Shown: one piece after another, positions 44,950 through 53,105 of the stretch
How the letters are laid out: each line of letters opens with the position of its first letter
Numbering within the stretch: the first letter of the stretch is position 1
NCBI GenBank assembly: GCA_964537035.1
Contig: CAZIAK010000011.1
Span: 1-64,000 of the forward strand
Length of the DNA: 64,000 nucleotides
Direction: 5' to 3'
DNA from: CAZIAK01 sp964537035
Lineage (GTDB): Bacteria > Planctomycetota > B15-G4
Made by a program: the position numbers and the translations under genes
The notes under the pieces: generated by a model
Seen by the model: only the letters and a program-made list of their open reading frames with translations
The model's database searches: none
What the model was told of the DNA's origin: nothing

Positions 44950-45132
44950 CTAGAGGTCGTGGGGCCGGACGGTGGAGCGCTTGTTGGAGGTCGTGCGCAC
45001 GCACGCGGCCTCCAGAAGTTCGCGCACCTTGTTGGAAACGGCGGCAGGGAGTTCACCTGAGCACATCAGGCCCTTCTCCTTGATCAGCGCCTTGACCTTG
45101 CTACCGATAACGAAGCTCTCTTTTTCGGACAT
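44950..45132 (-). CDS. Bacterial histone-fold protein (Bd0055-like)
   Basis: A 60-aa protein, pI basic. It reads as a minimal histone fold: helix 1 SKVKALIKEKG (11-21), a long helix 2 from LPAAVSNKVRELLEAACVRT (28-47), loop 2 NKRSTVRPHD and a very short helix 3. The RxTVRPHD(L) ending is the loop-2/helix-3 signature of histones, and VIGSKVKALIK matches the start of bacterial histones such as Bdellovibrio Bd0055, which binds and coats DNA. AGGAG lies 7 nt before the ATG (45140-45144), supporting expression. The assignment is by motif, without a search. Confidence 0.8.
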   Translation of the reverse strand: MSEKESFVIGSKVKALIKEKGLMCSGELPAAVSNKVRELLEAACVRTTSNKRSTVRPHDL

Positions 45133-45461
45133 TCAACTGCTCCTGATCGTGATACCTGCTAGGCGGTACCTGGGGTAGAGACACTCAACGACGGCCACTT
45201 CCAGCTCCGGAAGATACATCCCGAAACAGCCGAATACCGCTCTTTGTGTTGAATTAGGAGCTGGCGAGGCTGAGCCAGGGTGGTTTGGAGTGGAGAAGTC
45301 GGTAGCGGTAGATCATTGTCGTTTGTTCTGACGGGCTGGGGCAGGGCGAGTTCTTGAAGGCAATGGACGCTGTGGTGAGACGCCTCTGCCCCCCGCTGTG
45401 GAGGCCGCCCGCGGGACTTGCTAAGACAGGGCCACACTCGCCTCCGATGGTTGGGACACCC
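45133..45461. other. Divergent intergenic region
   Basis: 329 bp between the histone-like gene (minus) and a lipoprotein gene (plus). It is less GC-rich near 45220-45330 than the genes around it and must hold both promoters. I could not pick a convincing -35/-10 pair for either. Several short overlapping frames cross it but none has gene-like features. Confidence 0.5.
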
Positions 45462-46016
45462 ATGAAACGACTCGTCACCTGCTTGCTGGTCTTGGCCCTG
45501 CTGCCCGCCTGCGCCACCCGCAACAACTACCTGCTGAACCGTGGCGCCGACGTCGCGGACATCTTCCGTGGGCATGTGATGTTCGGCCCTGGCGTCGCCG
45601 CCCAGGCCGAGGTCACCCGCGCGCTCACCGTGGGAGTCACCTATTCGCACAGGGTCTTCGCCTGGGGACTGGCCAACCGCGAGATCGGTGGCTGGCGCGA
45701 GTCGGTCTTCGGCTGGGGCTTCCTGGTGGGCCAGCACGACGAGAAAATGGCCGACCCCCTGGGGCCCATCAGCGGGTCCTATGGCTGGAATTTCGGCAAA
45801 AAAGAGGGGGGAGTCTTCGAGGCGCCGCCTGAGAGTTCAGGCCTCGATCTGCTCACGCTGCGGGCCACTGCCATGCTCGTGGTGGGCATCGATTTCGAGT
45901 TCAGACTGGGCGAGCTGATCGATTTCTTCGCTGGCGTCGCTACCTATGACCCGGCCGGTGACGACCTCGACTACGAGGCCATGGGACGTAAGGGGCAGAA
46001 GCCTGCGGGCTCCTAG
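45462..46016 (+). CDS. Putative lipoprotein, possible outer-membrane beta protein
   Basis: A 184-aa protein. ATG 45462 starts a signal peptide (KRLVTCLLVLALLPAC) with the lipobox LPAC. The mature part begins with NNYLLNRGADVADIFRG and alternates Gly and aromatic residues, which suggests beta strands. I recognise no family beyond general similarity to small secreted proteins with an 'RGxDxxD' opening. It ends just before the long inverted repeat at 46058. Confidence 0.65.
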   Translation: MKRLVTCLLVLALLPACATRNNYLLNRGADVADIFRGHVMFGPGVAAQAEVTRALTVGVTYSHRVFAWGLANREIGGWRESVFGWGFLVGQHDEKMADPLGPISGSYGWNFGKKEGGVFEAPPESSGLDLLTLRATAMLVVGIDFEFRLGELIDFFAGVATYDPAGDDLDYEAMGRKGQKPAGS

Positions 46017-46057
46017 GGAGTTCCGTCACTGACCGCCTTTTCTCCGATGCTGCGGGT

Positions 46058-46152
46058 GGCCCTGCTTCTCGCCAAGGGGGGCCGTGGCGCTCAGACAACG
46101 AGGCTTCGCCTCGGGAACTCGCTCCAGCCCCCCCTTGGCGAGAAGCAGGGCC
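46058..46152. repeat. Long inverted repeat with perfect 24-bp arms
   Basis: 46058-46081 and 46129-46152 are exact reverse complements (24 of 24, starting GGCCCTGCTTCTCGCC). The 47-bp centre holds a second hairpin, CGAGGC-TTC-GCCTCG (46099-46113). It lies between two convergent genes and so could serve both as terminator, but arms this long also fit a mobile hairpin element (REPIN/MITE). It differs in sequence from the repeat at 35284. Confidence 0.9.
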
Positions 46153-46195
46153 GCCCTCCATGGTGGAGATCCGGGGGCTGTGGCGCTGCCGGGGA

Positions 46196-48745
46196 TTAGC
46201 CCTCGTCGTTCGCTGGGGCGCTGAGGACTGCGTCTTGGAGGCGATGGGTTTCGAAGAGTGAAATCCAGGGTTGAGTGACGCCAGCTTCTCCCGGGCTCTT
46301 GGCTGCGGGGGCCAGGATGGGGGCGAAGGCGTTGAAGGGCGGGGTGCCGCCGCTCCGGGCTGGTCGGATGGTGACGGCGAGGCCGAGCACCGTACCTGGC
46401 TTCAGGCGCAGCCCGCTCACTGTGGGAGCGCCGGCGGGCGAGGAGGCATCTGCCGCGCCGGGGCCCAGGGCCGCGGGGAGCCGTACGGTGAGCCGGCTGC
46501 GGCCATCGGCGAGGGCTTCGATGGTGGGCACCACACCTGTCAGGCGCCGCCCACCGATGAACACGCCCAGGGGCTCTTGGTGTCCGCGCAGGCTGAGCCG
46601 CGCCGGTCCGGCCCACACATCTGACCCCGGGGCCAGTCCGTCGGCGGCGACCCTCACGTCGCTCTCCCAGCGCCCCAGGGTGCCGCTGCCATCGAGGTCG
46701 ATGAAGACGTCGCTGGGAGCAGACGTGGTGATGGCCAGGGTGAGCGCGTCTTCGTTCCAGCAGGCCGCCAGCTCGATGGCCTTCACGGCCTGACGGGACC
46801 GGGGGCCCGTGGCCAGCAGGGCCGGCGTCTCTCCATGGGGGATGACGCCGGTGAAGTCCGACAAGGGCCAGGGGTCGCTGCCGTCGTTGAGTCCGTCGCC
46901 ATCGCTGTCTGTCTGGCGGGGATCGCTGGGGCTGTAGAGGCCGGCCCGCAGCTCGTCGATGTCGCCCAGGCCGTCTCCGTCGCTGTCCACCAGGAGGGGA
47001 TCACTGCCGAAGCGCGCCTCGTCCAGGGGGACCCGGGGGTCTTCATCGGGCAAGCCGTCGCCGTCACTGTCGAGCAGTTCGAGAGGGCGGCGATAGGGGG
47101 AGGTCACGTCCTGCCAATAGGAGGTGTCGCGGGCCAGGGCTGCCAGGCCATCCCATGCCTCGCCCAGGTCACGGGTCTTTCCCCGACTGCTGCCCAGGGG
47201 GCCAAAGCGGAAGTCCTGGGCCAGGTCGCCGGAGGCCAGGTCTCGGCAGCCAACCGAAGAAGCGATGCGTCCCGCCAGCACATGGTGCAGCTCGTGGAGG
47301 AAGACCCAGGCCACCGCCGGGTCGCCGCCCATGGCTCCCGGCGGAGTGGGCACGCCGGGTTCTCGTCCCATGGCACCGCCCATGCCACCCAGCAGCTCGA
47401 AGTTGCCGTGCGCGCCGGAGAGATCATTGGCCACGGCATAGACCACGCCGAAGGCGTCGTCCGGGAGGTCGTACTGGCCGAGCTGGGCGTTGATGTTCTC
47501 CATGGAGGGGCCCGTGGTGTCGGGTGTGGGGCCAGCCATCCAGAGATAGGTGTTCTCGATGAGCAGCTGCCCGCCGGAGTGGACGAACAGAAACGTCCGC
47601 GCTCGCTCCAGGCTCTCGACGATGCGCTCGGGTTCACCCGCCGCCATGGAGTCGGCGTAGAGCAGGACCAGCACGGGCAGCCGACCCATGTCGACCTGGC
47701 CAAAGGGCGCTCGGGTGAGGGTGCGCACCCGGGTCTCTTCGCTCTGCACGGTGGCCGGGTTGCCGAAACGGTCGAGGCCCCTGACGGTGTAGAGGTAGGC
47801 CACGCCCGGTTCGATGGATTCATCGATGAAGCGCTGGCTCCAGGCCTTACCCAGAGACCGTCCCTCTTTCTCGCCCTGTCCCCGGCGGAAGATCTCGAAG
47901 GGCGGCTGACCCTCCAGGGCCAGCTCGATGGCAGCCATGCCCTTGAAGCTCTGAGGCGCTGGCGGGGGCGGCCCCAGGTCGGTGACCAGCATGTAGCGGG
48001 TCTCCCCTTCGAGGGTGTCGAGCCGGGGCGCGATGGAGATGGCCCCGGCGACACGTGCCTCGACGCGGCCCTTGCTGCGATCGATCAGGGCGCGGCGAGG
48101 GGTCACCGCCAGCTGGCTCATGGTGGTCAGCTCGGGGCGTCCACCGTGGGAGTCCTGGCCCACGACGCGGACCGGAAACGAACCGCCCTTGGGCAGCCGC
48201 TCGGGCACACCCTCCATGTCGAGTGAGAGCACGGTGAGGCGCCCGCCAATCCTCAGCTCGGCGATCTCTACAGACAGGGTCTCCGGTTCGACGGTCAGGT
48301 TCTCGACGGTCAGTTCGATGCGGCTGAGCAGGGCGTCGATCGGGCGGAAGAGCGCTTCGTCGCCGTCGCTGACCACCTTCTGTCCGAAGGCGTAGCGGCT
48401 GCCATCGGCTTCGACGGCGTCGAGCACCACTTCGTACGCGTCGTCGTCCCCGGGGCGCAGGCCTACCTTGCGTACGTATTGGGGCGGCTCGAAGTTGACG
48501 AGCAGCTTCACCAAGGCCTTGCCTTCGACACCCACGCTGGTTCTGCGCGAGCCGTCGATGAGCCTGTCCATCCAGAGGTTGGGCAGGTCGTCGCTGGTCA
48601 CCTTCACCACGCCGTTGCGGCTCCAGCCCGCCAGGTCGAAATCGGTGTGGACATCGACCTGGGCAGAAGCGGGGCTGGCCAGGCCGAGGCACAGGGCGAC
48701 CAGGGTGGTGAGGCCGGGCAGCGGGCGGGTTTCGAGACGTGTCAT
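46196..48745 (-). CDS. Secreted HExxH protein with thrombospondin-3-type repeats
   Basis: An 849-aa exported protein; ATG 48745 begins a signal peptide ending near ASAQ (about residue 29). The first ~250 residues are beta-rich. A fibronectin-like segment follows (VAYLYTVRGLDRFGN), then HELHH at 484-488, the zinc-protease motif. Three calcium-type DSDGDGLxD repeats lie near 556-628, and the C-terminal domain is beta-rich. Probably a surface or secreted metalloprotease, or a protein derived from one. The third zinc ligand is not obvious. It is divergent from hutH. Confidence 0.75.
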   Translation of the reverse strand: MTRLETRPLPGLTTLVALCLGLASPASAQVDVHTDFDLAGWSRNGVVKVTSDDLPNLWMDRLIDGSRRTSVGVEGKALVKLLVNFEPPQYVRKVGLRPGDDDAYEVVLDAVEADGSRYAFGQKVVSDGDEALFRPIDALLSRIELTVENLTVEPETLSVEIAELRIGGRLTVLSLDMEGVPERLPKGGSFPVRVVGQDSHGGRPELTTMSQLAVTPRRALIDRSKGRVEARVAGAISIAPRLDTLEGETRYMLVTDLGPPPPAPQSFKGMAAIELALEGQPPFEIFRRGQGEKEGRSLGKAWSQRFIDESIEPGVAYLYTVRGLDRFGNPATVQSEETRVRTLTRAPFGQVDMGRLPVLVLLYADSMAAGEPERIVESLERARTFLFVHSGGQLLIENTYLWMAGPTPDTTGPSMENINAQLGQYDLPDDAFGVVYAVANDLSGAHGNFELLGGMGGAMGREPGVPTPPGAMGGDPAVAWVFLHELHHVLAGRIASSVGCRDLASGDLAQDFRFGPLGSSRGKTRDLGEAWDGLAALARDTSYWQDVTSPYRRPLELLDSDGDGLPDEDPRVPLDEARFGSDPLLVDSDGDGLGDIDELRAGLYSPSDPRQTDSDGDGLNDGSDPWPLSDFTGVIPHGETPALLATGPRSRQAVKAIELAACWNEDALTLAITTSAPSDVFIDLDGSGTLGRWESDVRVAADGLAPGSDVWAGPARLSLRGHQEPLGVFIGGRRLTGVVPTIEALADGRSRLTVRLPAALGPGAADASSPAGAPTVSGLRLKPGTVLGLAVTIRPARSGGTPPFNAFAPILAPAAKSPGEAGVTQPWISLFETHRLQDAVLSAPANDEG

Positions 48746-48860
48746 GATGGGGAGGATCGTACCGATCGGGCTCTGCAGGCCACCAGAGCGAGCCGCCATG
48801 TCGGTTGCCTCGAGGCTCGCACTGGAGCTGTCCAGCCCTGTGCTGCTACCGTTCCCGGCC

Positions 48861-50390
48861 ATGAGCACCCTGCAACTTGGCGATCGCCACCTGACCCTTG
48901 ACGAACTCGCGGCCCTGGCCGGAGACGATCCCCCGCGTCTGGCCCTGGCGCCCGCTGCCCGTGAGCGGGTGCTGGCCTCTCGAGCGGTGGTCGAGGGGGC
49001 CATGGCCGAGGGCAGCGTGTGCTACGGCATCAACACGGGCTTTGGCAAGCTGGCCGGGGTGACCATCGCCACTGACGAGCTGGCGGCGCTGCAGATCAAC
49101 CTGGTGCGCAGTCATGCCGCGGGTGTGGGTGAGCCCATCGACCTGCCCACCAGCCGCCTGGCCTTCGCCCTGCGCATCGCCAACATCTCTCGAGGATTCT
49201 CCGGGGTGCGGCCCGAGCTGGCCGACCATGCCCTGGCCGTCTTCAACGCGGGCATCGTGCCCGTCCTGCCCTGCCAAGGATCGGTGGGCGCGTCGGGCGA
49301 CCTGGCACCCCTGGCGCACATGGCGTTGGTGCTCATCGGCGAGGGACGGGCCTGGCACCACGGCGCCGAGCTGAGCGGTGCCGACGCGTTGGCTGCTGCC
49401 GGCCTGCGACCGCTCATGTTGCAGAGCAAGGAAGGCCTGGCCCTGCTCAACGGCACCCAGGTGTCCACCGCGCTGCTGATCCGGGCCGTGGTGGCCGCGC
49501 GCACCCTGGCCAAGACCGCCGACATCGCCTGCGCCCTGACCCTGGAGGCCTACAAGGGCACCGCGGTCTCGTTCGACCCGCGCATCCATTCGCTCCGTCG
49601 CCAGCCGGGACAACAGCACGTGGCCGGCAATCTCCTGCGCCTGCTGGCGGACAGCGAGATCCGCGAGAGCCACGCGGACTGTGACCGGGTGCAGGACAAC
49701 TACTGCATGCGCTGTACGCCCCAGGTGCACGGCGCCAGCGTGGATGCCATCGGCTACGTGGAGAACGTGGTCGAGACCGAGGCGGGGGCGGTGACCGACA
49801 ACCCGCTGGTCTTCGAGGACGGCGACATCCTGTCCGGGGGCAACTTCCACGCCCAGCCCGTGGCCCTGGCGGCCGACTTCTTGAAGATCGCCGCCAGCGA
49901 GCTGGCCAGCATCTCCGAGCGCCGCATCGAAGTGCTGGTGAACCCGGACATCTCCGGCTTGCCCGCGTTCCTGGCTCGCGATGGGGGCGTTCAGAGCGGG
50001 CTGATGATGAGCCACGTCACCGCGGCGGCGCTGACCTCCGAGAACAAGGTGTTGGCCCACCCGGCCAGCGTCGATTCGATCCCCACTTCGGCGGGTAAAG
50101 AAGACCACGTCTCCATGGCGACTCATGGGGCGCGTCAGGCTCGCTCGATCGTCGAGAACGCGACCTATGTGCTGGCCATCGAGCTGATGACCGGCTTTCA
50201 CGCCTTGGCTTTCGAGGAGACGTTGCAGCCTGGAGTGGGTGTGAAGGCTGCACGCACCTGCCTGGCCACGGTGCTGCAGCCGCTGCTCGAGGATCGGGTG
50301 CTGTCCACAGACATCGAGGCGGTGGCCGAGCTGGTGCGCAGCGGCGCGTTGGCCGCGGCGGTCGAGGCGCAGGTGGGCTCCCTGGGCTGA
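48861..50390 (+). CDS. hutH: Histidine ammonia-lyase
   Basis: Converts L-histidine to trans-urocanate and ammonia, the first step of histidine degradation. At 509 aa it has the usual length. The self-made MIO cofactor comes from Ala144-Ser145-Gly146 in GSVGASGDLAPLAH, and the active-site Tyr55 lies in CYGINTGFG. The C-terminal family segments (QDNYCMRCTPQVHG, FHAQPVALAAD) are intact. ATG 48861 fits the conserved start. hutU lies 2.7 kb downstream on the same strand. Confidence 0.96.
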   Translation: MSTLQLGDRHLTLDELAALAGDDPPRLALAPAARERVLASRAVVEGAMAEGSVCYGINTGFGKLAGVTIATDELAALQINLVRSHAAGVGEPIDLPTSRLAFALRIANISRGFSGVRPELADHALAVFNAGIVPVLPCQGSVGASGDLAPLAHMALVLIGEGRAWHHGAELSGADALAAAGLRPLMLQSKEGLALLNGTQVSTALLIRAVVAARTLAKTADIACALTLEAYKGTAVSFDPRIHSLRRQPGQQHVAGNLLRLLADSEIRESHADCDRVQDNYCMRCTPQVHGASVDAIGYVENVVETEAGAVTDNPLVFEDGDILSGGNFHAQPVALAADFLKIAASELASISERRIEVLVNPDISGLPAFLARDGGVQSGLMMSHVTAAALTSENKVLAHPASVDSIPTSAGKEDHVSMATHGARQARSIVENATYVLAIELMTGFHALAFEETLQPGVGVKAARTCLATVLQPLLEDRVLSTDIEAVAELVRSGALAAAVEAQVGSLG

Positions 50391-50556
50391 GCGGCGGGCG
50401 AGAGGCAGCGGGCGTGGGGCGGCGAGCGAGGCCGTAGCCCGGGTTCGGCGTGCTGCCGCTGCCTTCGCTGCCTTGGGTGCTACCAGTAGGGACAGGGCTG
50501 CTAGGCTGTGCGGGGGGCGTGCTCCGTGGTCCGGCCCCTCGCTCGGGAGTCGGGAC

Positions 50557-53007
50557 ATGGTCCGCCGCTCTTCGCCGTCGCGCTTGTTCATCGTGTTGGC
50601 CCTGGCGTCGTTGGGCTTGTTGGCCGTGGCGGTGTTGTTCGAGCCAGAGCCCTTGCCCGCGGCCGAGCCCCGGGCACAACCGCCCGTAGCCCTGTCTGAG
50701 TCGGAGCCAGCCCCTGAGCGCGAGGCCGCCGACGCTGCCGTCGAATCCCCGACGGTGGTGGCAGAGCCGGTGCCTCTGGTACAGGAGAGCGGGGGAGATG
50801 CGCTCACGGTGCAGGTGGTCCGCTGGGCCGACGGTCGGGCCCTCCCCGAGGCTGAGATCCTGGTGGACCCAGGGCCTGACGGCACGCTGCGCTGGGAGCC
50901 AGTGGCTCGAGACGGACGTGTCTGGCTGGTCTGGGCCGAGACGCACACGTCGGTCACGGTGAGGGCTCGGGCAGAAGGTTTTCACGAGGAGATCGTCCAG
51001 GTCATGCTGAGCCCCGAGGGGGCCATGAAGCAGATCGCGCTGCGGGCCTCGGAGGGCTACGTGGGTCTGGTGACGACGACCCTGGGCGACCCCGTGCCGC
51101 GAGCCCGGGTGAAGGTCTGGCGATCGTGGCCAGCGAGGCCGACGTTCGTGACGCCCACGGGTGTGGTGGGGCAAGGTCCCCAGCTGGCGGTCATGCCTGC
51201 TCGGGGCGAGCTTCTCGCCGATGTGTTCACAGACTCTCGGGGCCGCTTCGGCATCAGGGCCTTTGACGAGCGCAACGTGGTCGACCTGGTGCTGACGGTG
51301 GTGGGCGACGAGTCTGCTTCGGAGCCGCTGCGCGTGCCCATGCCCTACCCGGAGCGGGATTTGCCGGTGCTGGTCGCCCGCCCGGCCAAACCTCTCGCGG
51401 GTCAGCTGCTGGATGAGCGAGGCAACCCCTTGGCGGGCCTGTCCATCGAGGTCGACCGGGGCCCGGGCGCCGTGCGTGTGGTTGAGCATGTAGAGGTGAC
51501 AGACAAGGAGGGTCGCTTCTCGCTCACCCGTCACCTGGGACAACAGCACCTGCGGGTGCAGGCGCCGAACCACGAGCTCGTGGGGGCCTTCGACGGTGAA
51601 CTGGAGTTGCCCCTGGTCCCCTCGAGAGAACCTCGCCGCTCGCCAGTGGAGACCGCCGGCGTGCCCTTCGTGGCCCAGCCCCCGTGGATCGTGGTCGAGC
51701 CGGACATCGGTGAGCTGCGGGTGCAGCTGCAGGGCAAGGGCCATGTGGCCGGTGTGATCTCTGCTGCTCGGGATGATCAGGGCATCGAAGGGGCGCTTGT
51801 GACCGTCAGCGCCGCCACCGAGTCAGGGGACTGGGAGACACTGGCGTTCGTGCGCAGTGAGGCCAGCGGCAGCTTTGATGCGCTGATCCCGTCGGCCGAT
51901 CTTCACCGCTCGATGAGGCTTGCAGTCAGTCATCCGCACTACTTGAGCGTCAGTCTCGATGTCGCGCCCTCGATCTACGCCGACGACTCTCTGAACTTGC
52001 TGCGCCTGGCGGACGCGGTTCGGCAAGACGAGCTGAGGCTCAAGTTCAATGTTTGGTCGCGATCAAACCTCGACAAGCCGCAGCCGCAGGTCTTCGCCTT
52101 CAGTGATGAGCGGGGGACGGTGCCCTTGTTTGATTCTGAGGGCCTGCTGCGCCTGCCCCCGGATCACCCGCCCTTCTGGGAATTCAGCGGCGCTGCGTTC
52201 ACACATTTCTATGGCCGCACCACCGTGCCGCTCCCCGTAGAGGATGGCAGCAAGATCGTGCTCCTGGTCAAGGGGGCGAGCGAGGAAGGCGAGGAAGTGG
52301 CTCAGGTGACGAGCTGGGAGCTCATGTCCGCCGACCGCGGTGGCCGCGACTGGCGTGTCGCCCCGTTTGCGCCGATCGGAGACCTGCGGGTGGACGTGGC
52401 CCGCCCCGGCAACGGGGGGCGCCTGACCCTGCGTCGAACCACCTGGCTGCCTTGGTTCGACGTGGAGCAGCGAGATGATGTGGCTTCCGTGTATATGAGC
52501 GGGGAGACCACTTCGCGCAACTTGGTGCCCGTGTTCAGGCCCTCTTGGACCCGCATCGAGCTGGTCGAGCAGCGCCAGCCCGTCGACCTAGTGCACGACG
52601 ACAGCGGTGAAGTCGAAGCGAACGACCTCCTGGGGCCGGGCCCGCTGCAGCTCACCCGCCAACCCGATCACCTGGTCACGGGCCGGGTCACCGATCACAG
52701 CCTGGGCGATTGGCCGGACCTGGCCGTCGCGCTCTGCGGGCCTGCCACCGAGTCTCACCGCCTCAAGGCCCTGGGTCAGACGTCCTGGTGGGCTCGTGCC
52801 TCGGAGGCCTTCGGCGACTTTCGTTTCGAGGCCGTCCCCGCGGGTGTCTACACGTATCTGCTCTACCGGCCTCTCGACGACGAGCAGGTCGAGGTGCTGG
52901 CCCAGCGCACGGTGACGGTGCACCACGACCTGTTCAACCTGGACATCTGGCCCGAGCCGCAGTCGTCGGCGCTGCGTCAGTTCGTGCGGGCCGAGAGCGG
53001 CTTCTGA
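50557..53007 (+). CDS. Large exported protein with carboxypeptidase-regulatory-like domains
   Basis: An 816-aa protein. Residues about 8-28 form an N-terminal membrane anchor or signal (LFIVLALASLGLLAVAVLF), followed by a Pro/Glu/Ala-rich linker. The rest is a chain of beta-sandwich units of the carboxypeptidase-regulatory (CarboxypepD_reg) kind, with recurring segments such as LLDERGNPLAGLSIEV and TDKEGRFSL. It probably sits on the outer face of a membrane. It separates hutH from hutU without any visible link to histidine breakdown. Confidence 0.7.
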   Translation: MVRRSSPSRLFIVLALASLGLLAVAVLFEPEPLPAAEPRAQPPVALSESEPAPEREAADAAVESPTVVAEPVPLVQESGGDALTVQVVRWADGRALPEAEILVDPGPDGTLRWEPVARDGRVWLVWAETHTSVTVRARAEGFHEEIVQVMLSPEGAMKQIALRASEGYVGLVTTTLGDPVPRARVKVWRSWPARPTFVTPTGVVGQGPQLAVMPARGELLADVFTDSRGRFGIRAFDERNVVDLVLTVVGDESASEPLRVPMPYPERDLPVLVARPAKPLAGQLLDERGNPLAGLSIEVDRGPGAVRVVEHVEVTDKEGRFSLTRHLGQQHLRVQAPNHELVGAFDGELELPLVPSREPRRSPVETAGVPFVAQPPWIVVEPDIGELRVQLQGKGHVAGVISAARDDQGIEGALVTVSAATESGDWETLAFVRSEASGSFDALIPSADLHRSMRLAVSHPHYLSVSLDVAPSIYADDSLNLLRLADAVRQDELRLKFNVWSRSNLDKPQPQVFAFSDERGTVPLFDSEGLLRLPPDHPPFWEFSGAAFTHFYGRTTVPLPVEDGSKIVLLVKGASEEGEEVAQVTSWELMSADRGGRDWRVAPFAPIGDLRVDVARPGNGGRLTLRRTTWLPWFDVEQRDDVASVYMSGETTSRNLVPVFRPSWTRIELVEQRQPVDLVHDDSGEVEANDLLGPGPLQLTRQPDHLVTGRVTDHSLGDWPDLAVALCGPATESHRLKALGQTSWWARASEAFGDFRFEAVPAGVYTYLLYRPLDDEQVEVLAQRTVTVHHDLFNLDIWPEPQSSALRQFVRAESGF

Positions 53008-53105
53008 CCCTGTCATGTGGTGGGGGTCGTGGCGCCCGCCGTGCCCGGGTACCATCGCCGGCCTACCCTGCCCGCAGCGCCGCCCGCACCGCCGGAACTC
53101 ATCCC

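Noticed and set aside
48846..50957. A 703-codon open frame antisense to hutH
   Set aside because: hutH on the plus strand has the complete MIO motif and family length; the antisense frame is a shadow.
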